NCBI RefSeq assembly: GCF_004124235.1
Contig: NZ_CP032487.1
Location: 3,782,001-3,846,000 of the forward strand
From: Yersinia hibernica
Lineage (GTDB): Bacteria > Pseudomonadota > Gammaproteobacteria > Enterobacterales > Enterobacteriaceae
Direction of reading: 5' to 3'
DNA: 64,000 bases
The notes beneath the pieces are model-generated. The model was given only the letters and a program-made list of their open reading frames with translations. It did no database searches and was not told where the DNA came from. The position numbers and the translations under genes are program-made. Shown here one piece after another: positions 24,931 to 33,404 of this stretch (position 1 is its first letter; every line of letters begins with the position of its first letter).

Positions 24931-26301
24931 TCAGTATTCTGGATAGATATCCAGGTACGTTTTTAATACGGAGGCAAACGTTTCTATTTTCCCTTTGATA
25001 GCGCAATTTAGCATTTTTCTGTAATCTAGATGGCGAACCAGAAAAGGCTGAGCTGACTCGTAGTTTATACAACGGCCACTGTCCAATGCATTACAGGAAC
25101 GACTGGTTCGGTGCGAAAAGAGGAAATAGCAGGAATGATACCCAATAACGGCAAATAATCTGTAAGCCGGATCGTCAATGCCCTTTCGTGGCCTGATTTC
25201 AAACGACTGGCGCTGACCGCCACCATCAGTAATGTGATCCCACAAGATGACCATATCAGCCACACCTATTTTTGAAATATTATAAAGGGTATTTCCTGCA
25301 AGTTTTTTTGTCTTTAGCCCCAAAAATCCAAACAGTACGTCCTGTTCGACACCACTAAGGGGTAATAACGTTCTGTAGTTATTCTTTTTTATTTTATTTA
25401 AAATATCGGGGTAATTATTATTACCGAACCTGCCAGTGAGCTCTCGCGCAACCCCGTCAAACTGTGATTCAAGGCACTGCAGCGCAATCAGCATCTCTTT
25501 CTGCCAGATGGCCGATGCAGCCTCTTCTTCCTGCAAAATTTCGCTGTTATTAACAGCGAACCCGTAACTAAAAGGTTCTGCTCTGGCCGGATACCAGACA
25601 ACTGAATTCAACTCGACATCATTAGACGAGGCTACCCTGAGGAGGTTTTCTTTAACCAAAAAATCGTCGTTCACAGGAGGCATTGTCGGGAGTTCAGGCC
25701 GAAAATCATTCGGATAAATCTCGGCTATGACTTTCCTCACTGCAGGTGACAAATGACCTCTTAGGCTGGTATGGGATGCCTCTTTAGCATTCAAAACATT
25801 CAGTTGCAGAGGCCAGGGCTCCCTGCTATTCGGAACGGAGGCTGGTGTAGCCTCCCTGTACGTAAAAATATGCGGGTAACGCTGATGATATCTGACCGTT
25901 GAGGAAAACTTTTTATCTCCGGATGCAGAATACCGGTACATAATCCCCTCTTTGTCCAACCATTCGAAAAATACGGTATCCAGGCAATCTTCAAGTCGCC
26001 GATCAATGACCAACACATTCGGTTTTCCCGATATCCCCCCCGCATACTCATTTGAGTAATGTTGGGACCAGAAATCGCAAAGAAATTCGCCTGCTGAAAA
26101 ATAAGTTTCCGTGAAAAAAAACTGGCGATAATAGAGAGGCAAGTGCTCAACAGAAATACCCGCGACATACACCTTACTAAGACCGTATTCATGCGCGTTC
26201 GCGATCATGTCACCAAAGCGTACAATTCCGTAATCTGGGCTCATAAAGACACGTTTGCATTCCTGCACAGTGAAATAGTGAACTCTCTGCGTGGCTGACA
26301 T
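24931..26301 (-). CDS. Hypothetical cargo protein, 456 residues
   Basis: Large soluble protein without signal peptide or membrane segment. I do not recognise a family. Visible points: an N-terminal half with alternating hydrophobic strands and helices (KVYVAGISVEHLPLYYRQFF, NVLVIDRRLEDCL), a proline-rich middle (about 195-215, RPELPTMPPVNDDF), and a C-terminal half with DMVILWDHITDGGGQ and a His/Cys-rich stretch (GYHSCYFLFSHRTSRSC). Ribosome site AAAGAG before the ATG at 26301. It stands alone between gene-poor stretches at the accessory end of the ICE. A role in defence, toxin or effector function is possible from position only. Confidence 0.65.
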   Translation of the reverse strand: MSATQRVHYFTVQECKRVFMSPDYGIVRFGDMIANAHEYGLSKVYVAGISVEHLPLYYRQFFFTETYFSAGEFLCDFWSQHYSNEYAGGISGKPNVLVIDRRLEDCLDTVFFEWLDKEGIMYRYSASGDKKFSSTVRYHQRYPHIFTYREATPASVPNSREPWPLQLNVLNAKEASHTSLRGHLSPAVRKVIAEIYPNDFRPELPTMPPVNDDFLVKENLLRVASSNDVELNSVVWYPARAEPFSYGFAVNNSEILQEEEAASAIWQKEMLIALQCLESQFDGVARELTGRFGNNNYPDILNKIKKNNYRTLLPLSGVEQDVLFGFLGLKTKKLAGNTLYNISKIGVADMVILWDHITDGGGQRQSFEIRPRKGIDDPAYRLFAVIGYHSCYFLFSHRTSRSCNALDSGRCINYESAQPFLVRHLDYRKMLNCAIKGKIETFASVLKTYLDIYPEY

Positions 26302-26478
26302 CGTAGTTTCTCTTTAATTATTCTAAATCCCGCTTATTACGGTGCAGTTTATCGCTTCGGTTAGCTCAGGGTGACATAGGGTGCGGTGAGTTACTTAGAT
26401 TCATCTCCATCTGAACCTGTGATGCGACACGAAGCGGTTATCCTGATGGAGCCCATGCCAATAAAGACGCAATCTGCT
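26302..26478. other. Intergenic stretch downstream of a broken gene
   Basis: About 180 bases separating the 456-residue gene from the membrane-protein remnant; probably holds the promoter of the former. Nothing else seen. Confidence 0.4.
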
Positions 26479-26744
26479 TCAGTTTCCCCCGTTACGCTCG
26501 TGGGATAACGGTAGGTGTAGGTAAACCATCAATGAGGCGACAAACTGCACCTGTCGCAGATCAGCGCGGTGAAAGTGAGCCAACCCCATTGTTGCCACGC
26601 TGATTATAATCATGGCAAACATCCCGCCGTAAAGAGTTTCCAGAGTTTTGTCGGAGAAGATATCTCCGTCATCTCATCCAAATTAGACCAGTACACAGGC
26701 AGCCCCGCATAAACCCATTTCACCGTATTTACCGACTCGTTTTT
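26479..26744 (-). pseudogene. Frameshifted small membrane-protein gene
   Basis: Two overlapping minus-strand frames look coding but neither is complete. Upstream: KWVYAGLPVYWSNLDEMTE (GTG start possible). Downstream, in another frame: FSDKTLETLYGGMFAMIIIS, then VATMGLAHFHRADLRQVQFV, ending at 26479. The second part has a hydrophobic segment. Joined by one frameshift near 26660 they would make a protein of about 85 residues. No family recognised. Confidence 0.35.
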
Positions 26745-27163
26745 TTACCACAACTAAAATACGTGATATGCCCTCCACGGATACTTCTACAGTCCGTATT
26801 GTAACGACAGGTAGCATGATGCCAAGCGACGCGACGCGACGCTGTTGTGCACTTGATTACGCAGGATACTCGCATCCAAGAAAGACGCTGACTCACCTAG
26901 TATATACCGTCACAATAGCAGGTGAGTAGTATGCCATGGCCACAACTGTGGATACTCATGAAGAAAAGATCATTTTCTTAACCAGACAGAAGGCATATAT
27001 TTTCATCAACGAAGTTAACTCAATAACATACATTGAGGACTCCCCGAAAACGTACCAACATTAACGGTATGAAAAATGTGTTTCGCGTAATGTTAAAAGC
27101 AACCGTGGAAATCAAAACCCTCAGCGACTTTTTTAGACTAACGACTTATGCAAACCAAGACTT
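26745..27163. other. Gene-free region
   Basis: About 420 bases. A short tandem gcgac repeat occurs at about 26825-26840. No gene or strong hairpin recognised. Confidence 0.45.
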
Positions 27164-27580
27164 TCAGTAGTAATAACTATTACGTTTGTTCAGATAATAA
27201 ATGATCACGTACCCGATAATGTTTATCACCATAAAAATGCCAAACTGCCACAAAGCCGTTCCGTACCACGAAATATCCATCTTGATCGGAAAATCTTCGC
27301 GGATACCCGCTTTGTAATCAAGAACAGGGAACAAACTGCACCAAAAAAAACTCACTATCAACGGCGTAGTATTCTTTATCACGTTAAATTCTGCGTAAAA
27401 ATGCCATGCGATCAGTGCTGCAACGACTAAGCCCCAGACAAGCAGTCTCAGAGACGTACTCGATGCAGCGGCAAAACTGACGTCGAATGTCTTCATGATC
27501 CAGACACCAAACCCAACGAGAAGCAAAACGCCTAATGTAGCAAATATCATTTCAATATTGTTGTCATCTGAACGACTCAT
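27164..27580 (-). CDS. Hypothetical membrane protein
   Basis: 138 residues with four hydrophobic segments at about 9-29, 46-64, 73-86 and 108-130, ending in an aromatic tail (NSYYY). No family recognised. GGAAA lies about nine bases before the ATG. It lies downstream of the T6SS cluster on the same strand, separated by a short stretch, so it could be a T6SS-associated or immunity protein, but it may equally be ICE cargo. Confidence 0.6.
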   Translation of the reverse strand: MSRSDDNNIEMIFATLGVLLLVGFGVWIMKTFDVSFAAASSTSLRLLVWGLVVAALIAWHFYAEFNVIKNTTPLIVSFFWCSLFPVLDYKAGIREDFPIKMDISWYGTALWQFGIFMVINIIGYVIIYYLNKRNSYYY

Positions 27581-27950
27581 TTATGCTTTCCTTTTTTATT
27601 TAAAAAAACTCAATCGACTGTCTGCTCACTACTGGAGTTGAGCATAAATAACACGCAGTTACTGACCCATTGTCTTAGCTGCAAGATAAAACTATTTATC
27701 CTCTTTAAATCACGGGCATGTTGATGGGATACATATTTCAGACGCGTATATATCACTCTGATATTTCGCCGTTTCCGGCATCTGTTGCGCTGCCTAAACA
27801 TGAATAAGTTGTTGGTTCCCTGCCCCAAATGTGGACAGTTTTACCCATTCTAACAGGCAATACGCTTGCCCGATTTATCATCCAGAAAATACTCTGGTTC
27901 ATCAGGGATAATTCCATAACAATATCGGGGAGCTTCCCAGAGCAGACCGC
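27581..27950. other. Region between the membrane protein and the T6SS cluster
   Basis: About 370 bases. A 72-codon minus frame (27610-27828) is Arg-rich and unlike a protein. A 35-codon minus frame overlapping the end of the DUF746 gene (27850-27957, GTG start, LLWEAPRYCYGIIPDEPEYF) does look protein-like and may be the tail of a lost gene. Confidence 0.4.
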
Positions 27951-29276
27951 TTAACACATTGTGGCCAGAATCTCTTTGCCGGCGGTTTGTTTTCGCCATA
28001 CACGCAACATAAATTTATGTCCGCAGGCTAGACAACAAATATAGGGATTATCCAGGGGCATGACCGTTATCCCTTCCGTTATCAACTGTGTCGACTGGCA
28101 ATTGATGCAATGAACACCTTGCTGTCCCGGGGTAAAACCCAGCAAATTACGGGGGTAAGGTGTTACCGGCGTATCACCGAACTCGGCCAGCAGAGGCCCC
28201 AGCCTTTTATGGTAAATCAAAAAAGCGCTTACTGAACGTAGTCCACACAACGCAAAAACCTGTGTCGGTCGCCACTGCGTCCATAACATAACCAATACCG
28301 CATACAGCCGCCGAAAATGCTCCGGGCGCATCCGGGAAAATAGGGTACCGGTGGTGGCTGTAAAGGGATTATCGCAGGCCGGGCAATAATACCCTTCAAT
28401 AGACGAGACTGTTTTACGGGGACGAATGTGCTTATTCTGGCAGTAAGGGCAGGCATATACCGCACCCTGTTCGGGGTTTTGCGCATCCAGCCGCTCCACA
28501 GCATCTCTCAGCACCGGCTCCCGTTGCCAGACCTCCCGTAAATGTTGGTATTGCGCCTGGGTCGCATGAGCGAACAATCGGCTAAACCACTGGGGGAGCA
28601 GGATATCATTCTGTGGTGTGTTAATGGCAAACGGATCAACGCCCTTCGGTATGTCGGGATACATTACAAAATCAGCCTGGCAAACCTGACAGTGCACTTC
28701 AGGATTACCGACAGGCATCGTTTCACCATAGGCCAATTGCGTGGCGTTACAGGCAGGGCAATGTAGCCCTTGCTGCCCCGGGGTAAATCCCCGTAAATAA
28801 CGCGGTTGCGGGGTTACCGAACGATGGCCGAGCAACGCCAGAATCGGCTTAAGCCGTTGACAGTACTGTTTCCATATCTGTTTGGATTTACAGTCACTTA
28901 ACCAGGCGGCATCTTCTTCCCGCCAGGTCCCCCAGAGAGTCACCAATACTGCATAAAGTCGCGAGTGCCGAACATGATGTAAATCGAAGAATGGCGTATG
29001 GGTATACGGAGAACTGCACCGCAGGCACGCCCGGCAACGATATTCCTCCGGGCGGGTACTGGGGCTGATGTCGGTACAGTGACAATGTGGACATTGGGTT
29101 TGAATGATAAGCCCTGGATTACGCTTATCCAGCTCGACTGCCATCTCACGCAGTATCGGTTCGCTTTGCCACAATTGAGCCACACTGGCGTACTCCACCG
29201 CATCCAGATGCGAAAAAGCAACCGGATACCAGTCCGGCAAAGAGAGTTGACCAGAGGGGTTCTTATTTCCATTCAC
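27951..29276 (-). CDS. DUF746 zinc-ribbon protein linked to the T6SS
   Basis: 441 residues built of a duplicated unit. Each unit has a zinc ribbon (CPHCHCTD...CRAC; CPYCQNKH...CPAC), a helical segment of the kind LYAVLVTLWGTWR / LYAVLVMLWTQWR, then RNLLGFTPGQQG and a second zinc ribbon (CPACNATQ...CQVC; CINCQSTQ...CLAC). That makes four Cys4 sites. The pattern matches DUF746, distantly like the zinc-ribbon/HTH part of IS1595-type transposases; a DNA-binding regulator is an inference. The GTG at 29276 has GGAAG eight bases upstream and avoids overlap with the previous gene; an ATG at 29339 is the alternative. Confidence 0.7.
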   Translation of the reverse strand: MNGNKNPSGQLSLPDWYPVAFSHLDAVEYASVAQLWQSEPILREMAVELDKRNPGLIIQTQCPHCHCTDISPSTRPEEYRCRACLRCSSPYTHTPFFDLHHVRHSRLYAVLVTLWGTWREEDAAWLSDCKSKQIWKQYCQRLKPILALLGHRSVTPQPRYLRGFTPGQQGLHCPACNATQLAYGETMPVGNPEVHCQVCQADFVMYPDIPKGVDPFAINTPQNDILLPQWFSRLFAHATQAQYQHLREVWQREPVLRDAVERLDAQNPEQGAVYACPYCQNKHIRPRKTVSSIEGYYCPACDNPFTATTGTLFSRMRPEHFRRLYAVLVMLWTQWRPTQVFALCGLRSVSAFLIYHKRLGPLLAEFGDTPVTPYPRNLLGFTPGQQGVHCINCQSTQLITEGITVMPLDNPYICCLACGHKFMLRVWRKQTAGKEILATMC

Positions 29277-29304
29277 CTGATTATCTTCCGTAATAAATGA
29301 AGGT

Positions 29305-30708
29305 TTACTGAGTGTTAGAGGATGAGGCCAGCAACGCATACCGGTTCAGCAGTTGACTAAACCGGCTGTCTATCTGTTGGCGCAGTGCCGATGGCGGGGT
29401 CTGCCCTGACTCAGACTGTACCTGATACTGACGCAGCAACTCTTCCAGCGGTAAGGTTTTTGCCAGCGGCTGCTGTATCGCAAACACCACCGTTTTCAGC
29501 TCCGAAACCGTCATATAGCGTCCCTTCTTTTCATCCAATCCATTCAGTCGCTCTGCCAGTTGCCGCAAACGCTCTTGTGCCAAGGCATAGTGTTGCAACT
29601 CCACCAACGGCGCAGCACCGGCTTCTCGCTGTTGTTGCCATAATGCACTCAGTCGGTTGACCTCTTGACTGGCGGGCCACAGTTGCTGCGCTTGTGATAA
29701 CACCCCATCCCCCCGCATTTGTGCCCATAACGGCGGTAACTGTGTCAGTTGTTCCAACTGTGTGCCACTGCCTTGCAGCACGGGGCCTGCCAATCGTGCC
29801 AACTCAGCATCTGAGGTTTGTTTTCTCAGTTCATCGATTGATTTGGCTGCCAGTGGCGCAGGCAATGGCGCGACGCTGGTCAGCAATGCCTCGCGCAATT
29901 GATTAGATGACAGCGACTGCCAGATAAAGAAACTCCCTGCCATCAGCACGGCCATCAGTGATAACCCGGCGACAAAACCGTGGCCCGCCTTCCAACGTGG
30001 TGGGGGTGGCGAAGGCGTCGACAATTCAACCTGAACACGCGTTGGGGCGGGTTCGTTGACAAGATAAACCAGTGGTTCACTGACCGCAGCCGACGAGAAT
30101 GCCGGTTGTGGCTGTCGTTGTGGTTCAGAGACACCGGCATGCCGTACCGGAATACTCAATCGGTCTGGCGTATCAGCGGCGGCCTCGGCGCTCTCCAGAC
30201 GTAGTGCGGCGTTATGCAACATCAGGCGCACCCCATCCAATTTACTCAGATGTTTGAGCTCCAGCGTTTGCAACTGCGTGCACAACTGTTCCAACGCACG
30301 CTCTGCCCGGTACACCTGAGCCAGGTCACCGTAGCATAACGTCATGGTGCGCCAAACTTGCTGCAACCGGTCACTCAACCAGGCCAATAACGCCACCCGC
30401 GCATGGGTTTGCGGTGGCCACAAGGCGCTCCATTGATGAGAGATTAATCCCGCCAACAGTTCCAGCCCCTCACACAACCCGGCAAGACCAGCAATGTGCG
30501 TGCGTGCCAGGGTAAAATCGACCGTGGTCTGCAATTCCACTCCGTTCTGGCGAAACAGCGCTAAACAAAGCTGCTCAACCCGCGCCCAATCAACATCCGG
30601 CCGAGCGGGATGATGTAACTTGCCCATTTCGTTACGTAACGCGCTGCATTCAGCCAAGTGGCGAGGATCTGTACCCGTTTTCAGGTGGTGTTCAGGTAAG
30701 AGTGTCAT
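29305..30708 (-). CDS. vasL: T6SS VasL/ImpA-N domain membrane protein (TagA-like)
   Basis: 467 residues. An ImpA N-terminal domain comes first (DPRHLAECSALRNEMGKLHH, LLAGLISHQWSALWPP), then a Pro-rich linker, a transmembrane segment at about 240-262 (FVAGLSLMAVLMAGSFFIW) and a C-terminal VasL domain (GRYMTVSELKTVVF to QQIDSRFSQLLNRY). It belongs to the TssA-like family but is not the baseplate TssA, which is encoded at 35244. Related TagA proteins hold the far end of the extended sheath. Last recognised T6SS structural gene of the cluster. Confidence 0.85.
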   Translation of the reverse strand: MTLLPEHHLKTGTDPRHLAECSALRNEMGKLHHPARPDVDWARVEQLCLALFRQNGVELQTTVDFTLARTHIAGLAGLCEGLELLAGLISHQWSALWPPQTHARVALLAWLSDRLQQVWRTMTLCYGDLAQVYRAERALEQLCTQLQTLELKHLSKLDGVRLMLHNAALRLESAEAAADTPDRLSIPVRHAGVSEPQRQPQPAFSSAAVSEPLVYLVNEPAPTRVQVELSTPSPPPPRWKAGHGFVAGLSLMAVLMAGSFFIWQSLSSNQLREALLTSVAPLPAPLAAKSIDELRKQTSDAELARLAGPVLQGSGTQLEQLTQLPPLWAQMRGDGVLSQAQQLWPASQEVNRLSALWQQQREAGAAPLVELQHYALAQERLRQLAERLNGLDEKKGRYMTVSELKTVVFAIQQPLAKTLPLEELLRQYQVQSESGQTPPSALRQQIDSRFSQLLNRYALLASSSNTQ

Positions 30709-30828
30709 GGTAATAACTCAAGAAAGGTAAAAGTATCCGATGGTCAGTACAATGCCACTCGGGGATCACGATACTCTGGTTATCTGGGGTATCGAAGTCA
30801 TGTCCAGCCTAGTATCTGTCGATTATAT

Positions 30829-31245
30829 TCAGTGAGTCATTTCTCTTCCTGTAGACCTGTCCAAGCATCGCTCTGTAACAGGTTCCCAATACGCATTGAG
30901 ATCCTTACTGTTTGCGCATTGTGTCCTCACATCCGGTGGTGGAGAGACCGCAGGTAATACAGGACTGTTGGCCTTTGGTTCGTTCACCGATCTCCCACTT
31001 TCCGCCGTTCTTGTTCCGTTCTCTTTTTTCTCAGAACGTGACTTTGCTTTTTTAACCGGGGTTGGCGTTGCATCCTGGCCAACATAATCAACCTGCCGAC
31101 TTTGACCACCATGACAGTGATACTCACCCGTTTTACGGTTATTATGGCAGCCCTCGGCGTTGGTTCGCCCGGAATGTGCCATTGATGGCGTGTTGATAAT
31201 GACACTGAGCAGTAGCGCCAGCCTAATGCCGGTGTGCAATTTCAT
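30829..31245 (-). CDS. YHYH-motif secreted protein inside the T6SS cluster
   Basis: 138 residues. A signal peptide (1-23, [15 protein letters not shown]) is followed by [20 protein letters not shown] and CHGG, the YHYH-type metal-binding motif. Then comes a Lys/Glu/Pro-rich linker and a C-terminal [13 protein letters not shown]...RCLDRSTG segment. Periplasmic by prediction. The motif is found in small exported proteins and near nucleases; its role here is unknown. Same strand as the tss genes, between tssE and vasL with 68 and 120 base gaps. Confidence 0.7.
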   Translation of the reverse strand: MKLHTGIRLALLLSVIINTPSMAHSGRTNAEGCHNNRKTGEYHCHGGQSRQVDYVGQDATPTPVKKAKSRSEKKENGTRTAESGRSVNEPKANSPVLPAVSPPPDVRTQCANSKDLNAYWEPVTERCLDRSTGREMTH

Positions 31246-31313
31246 CGAAATATCCTTATCAAAAACAGAAATAAAGAGTGAGGACGCCAGAGTCCAGAAT
31301 CCGATAATGCACT

Positions 31314-31763
31314 TCAGACTCCCATTGTTTTATCAAGATACTGCTGTTTAAGATGACGAATCAACACCCGCCCTTCTGGCATAAATGCCGTGCCGTAACG
31401 CACCAATCCCAGCCCTTTTAGTTCCGCCTCAATGGCGTACTCCAGATGGCCGGGGGCGGTCTGCGGTAACAGCAGCACCTGCAAGCTTTTCAGACGCGGC
31501 TCGTATTTCAGCAATGCAGTGGATAGCGTGGTTAACAGCGCGTGTGCGCTGCCCGGCAATCCCTGTAGGATCTCGCTCATATCCGGCAGACCATAATCGG
31601 GCAGATGACTGAGTGTTCCCGCCCGGCAATTGAGAATGCGCTGCATATTATCCAGCACCGAGAGAATGACCTGATTAGCTTCACTGACCTGATGTAGTTC
31701 AAGCCCGCCAGTGAAATTGCCCAGCAATTGCTCATACAGTGACGGCGAGGAGGCGTCCGGCAT
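31314..31763 (-). CDS. tssE: TssE, T6SS baseplate wedge (gp25-like)
   Basis: 149 residues of the GPW/gp25 family, with the conserved [20 protein letters not shown] near residue 43-62 and DEYEP-like KYEPRL at about 87. TssE joins TssF and TssG in the baseplate wedge and primes sheath assembly. The start ATG overlaps the tssJ stop by one base (TAATG), so translation is coupled. Confidence 0.92.
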   Translation of the reverse strand: MPDASSPSLYEQLLGNFTGGLELHQVSEANQVILSVLDNMQRILNCRAGTLSHLPDYGLPDMSEILQGLPGSAHALLTTLSTALLKYEPRLKSLQVLLLPQTAPGHLEYAIEAELKGLGLVRYGTAFMPEGRVLIRHLKQQYLDKTMGV

Positions 31764-32344
31764 TACTTTGTCTCCGCCCGCAATGTCAGGCTGTTATTAC
31801 CCAACTCAAGGGTCCGAGGCTTATCGGGATGCAGGTCGTCCAGCGTCAGAATCAGACGCCAGTGGTCTTTGGCCATATCTGGATGGCGGAACAGCGCCAC
31901 CACCGCCACAAACCGGGTATCTTTTTCCATCGGCATATCCAAGGTTACCGCACCGCCCGGTTTCACCACCACACTGCGGCTGGCCAGCAGGTCATCTTTA
32001 AGTGTCGCCTCCCCGTCGCTCGCCAGCTGTTGATACACCGTTTTTAAGAAGGTTTTATCATCACGTAACTGATAAATCCGCACCATCACCGGTTCCGATG
32101 ATGAGTTCGCTTCGTGCTCATCGGTATTCAGAGCTTCACGGGCGGTAAAATCCAAATGCAGTATCTTTATCTGCTTATAAAACAGTGATTTTGTGGCAGA
32201 CACGGTGCCATCAGTCACGGCTTGCGTCAGCCCACAGCCACTGAGCAATAAAACCAATGCTGAGATGCAGATTTTATTTTTCCAGGCGGCCCAAGTTTTA
32301 TTTTTCGAAGTACAGATTTTATTTTTCGAAGTCGTAGCTAACAC
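31763..32344 (-). CDS. tssJ: TssJ, T6SS outer-membrane lipoprotein
   Basis: 193 residues with a lipobox LLLSGC (Cys at about 37) and a C-terminal transthyretin-like TssJ domain (VVVKPGGAVTLDMPMEKDTR). It anchors TssM at the outer membrane. The N-terminal region before the signal is unusual: SKNKICTSKNKTWAAWKNKI consists of a repeated motif, encoded by tandem copies of an attttatttttcgaag-like DNA unit that overlap the 3' end of tssG. The start at 32344 lies inside tssG, whose stop is at 32319. Confidence 0.9.
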   Translation of the reverse strand: MLATTSKNKICTSKNKTWAAWKNKICISALVLLLSGCGLTQAVTDGTVSATKSLFYKQIKILHLDFTAREALNTDEHEANSSSEPVMVRIYQLRDDKTFLKTVYQQLASDGEATLKDDLLASRSVVVKPGGAVTLDMPMEKDTRFVAVVALFRHPDMAKDHWRLILTLDDLHPDKPRTLELGNNSLTLRAETK

Positions 32345-33404
32345 GTCGGTTTCCTTCTTGGTATTTCTGTGGAGTCAGTCCACTGTAGTGTCCCAGCTCC
32401 ACGGTATAGTATTCAGGTATATCGTCTGACAGCGTATCGTCATCCAGCCCCAGCACCCCGGTCAGTCCCAACCTGACCGGCGTCTCATCCAACACCAACA
32501 CCGGCAGCAACCGTGTTGCGACAGTCAGTTGAATACAGGCTCGATAGCGCCAGCCCAGATACACCCGCAACAGCACCAGAAAGTCGGTATACAATGGACC
32601 ATCCGGTAACCAGTCACCGGCCTCGTCGCGATCTTCCGTCTGCAGAGAAATCAATAACTGACTGTTGGCATCGATGGCCTCATCGCCCAGTACGGTGTAA
32701 CCGTCCAGCCAGTTGCCCCCTTCGTCGGCAAATGTCATCTGTGAGGTCAGGCGAACTGTGCGCAGGCAATGGGGCGTCACATCAGCCTGTGTAAAGGGGG
32801 CCAGCAGTCGCACCAGTGCCTGTACCCCTTCGGCAGTTCGCCCCGGTTGACGCATCACCCCCAGCAGGGCCAGAAAGCGTGATGTCGGGGTGGCAAAATG
32901 CTGCTGCGAACCTGGAATACCCATGCCAATCAGCCCCAACAGGCTTTGGGAGGTGTTATCTTTGCCGCCCGACTCAAAAGTGGCCGGATAGGAATATTTG
33001 CGCCAAATACGATAAAACTGCGTCATAAAACGATGGTTGAAAATATCGAGGAACCCTTCCAGCGCCTCATGCCCTTCGCGCTGCTGGGTGATATCGTCGA
33101 TATAGGCTGTCGGCAGTGGCGAATCCACACCGTACAACCCCATAAAGGTGGTGCGCGCCGTCAGTGGTGCCTCAGGCTGCTCCGGGTCAGTTTCTAGCGC
33201 CTTCAGCTCACTGACCGGGAACCCCATGCCCGGATGCGGACGAAAACGCACCGGGTCATCCGCCGGGCTGTTGGTACTCCCCAGCGGCAAGGTTCCCGGT
33301 TGTTGCTCCAGCAACTGACAGAAACGGTAAAAATTGATCTGGCCGATATCTCGCTTAAGCCGGGTGATTAGCCGGGAATGCGGGTCGTGTGATTCTCTTC
33401 CCAT
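32319..33404 (-). CDS. tssG: TssG, T6SS baseplate
   Basis: 361 residues of the TssG/ImpH family: GQINFYRFCQLLEQQPGTLP near the start, VRFRPHPGMGFPVSEL, LTARTTFMGLYGVDSPLPTA and IFNHRFMTQFYRIWRKYSY. Two TssG-type arms clamp TssF and TssE in the wedge. The start overlaps the end of tssF by 37 bases. The C-terminus YDFEK lies in the repeat that also extends tssJ. Confidence 0.93.
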   Translation of the reverse strand: MGRESHDPHSRLITRLKRDIGQINFYRFCQLLEQQPGTLPLGSTNSPADDPVRFRPHPGMGFPVSELKALETDPEQPEAPLTARTTFMGLYGVDSPLPTAYIDDITQQREGHEALEGFLDIFNHRFMTQFYRIWRKYSYPATFESGGKDNTSQSLLGLIGMGIPGSQQHFATPTSRFLALLGVMRQPGRTAEGVQALVRLLAPFTQADVTPHCLRTVRLTSQMTFADEGGNWLDGYTVLGDEAIDANSQLLISLQTEDRDEAGDWLPDGPLYTDFLVLLRVYLGWRYRACIQLTVATRLLPVLVLDETPVRLGLTGVLGLDDDTLSDDIPEYYTVELGHYSGLTPQKYQEGNRRVSYDFEK

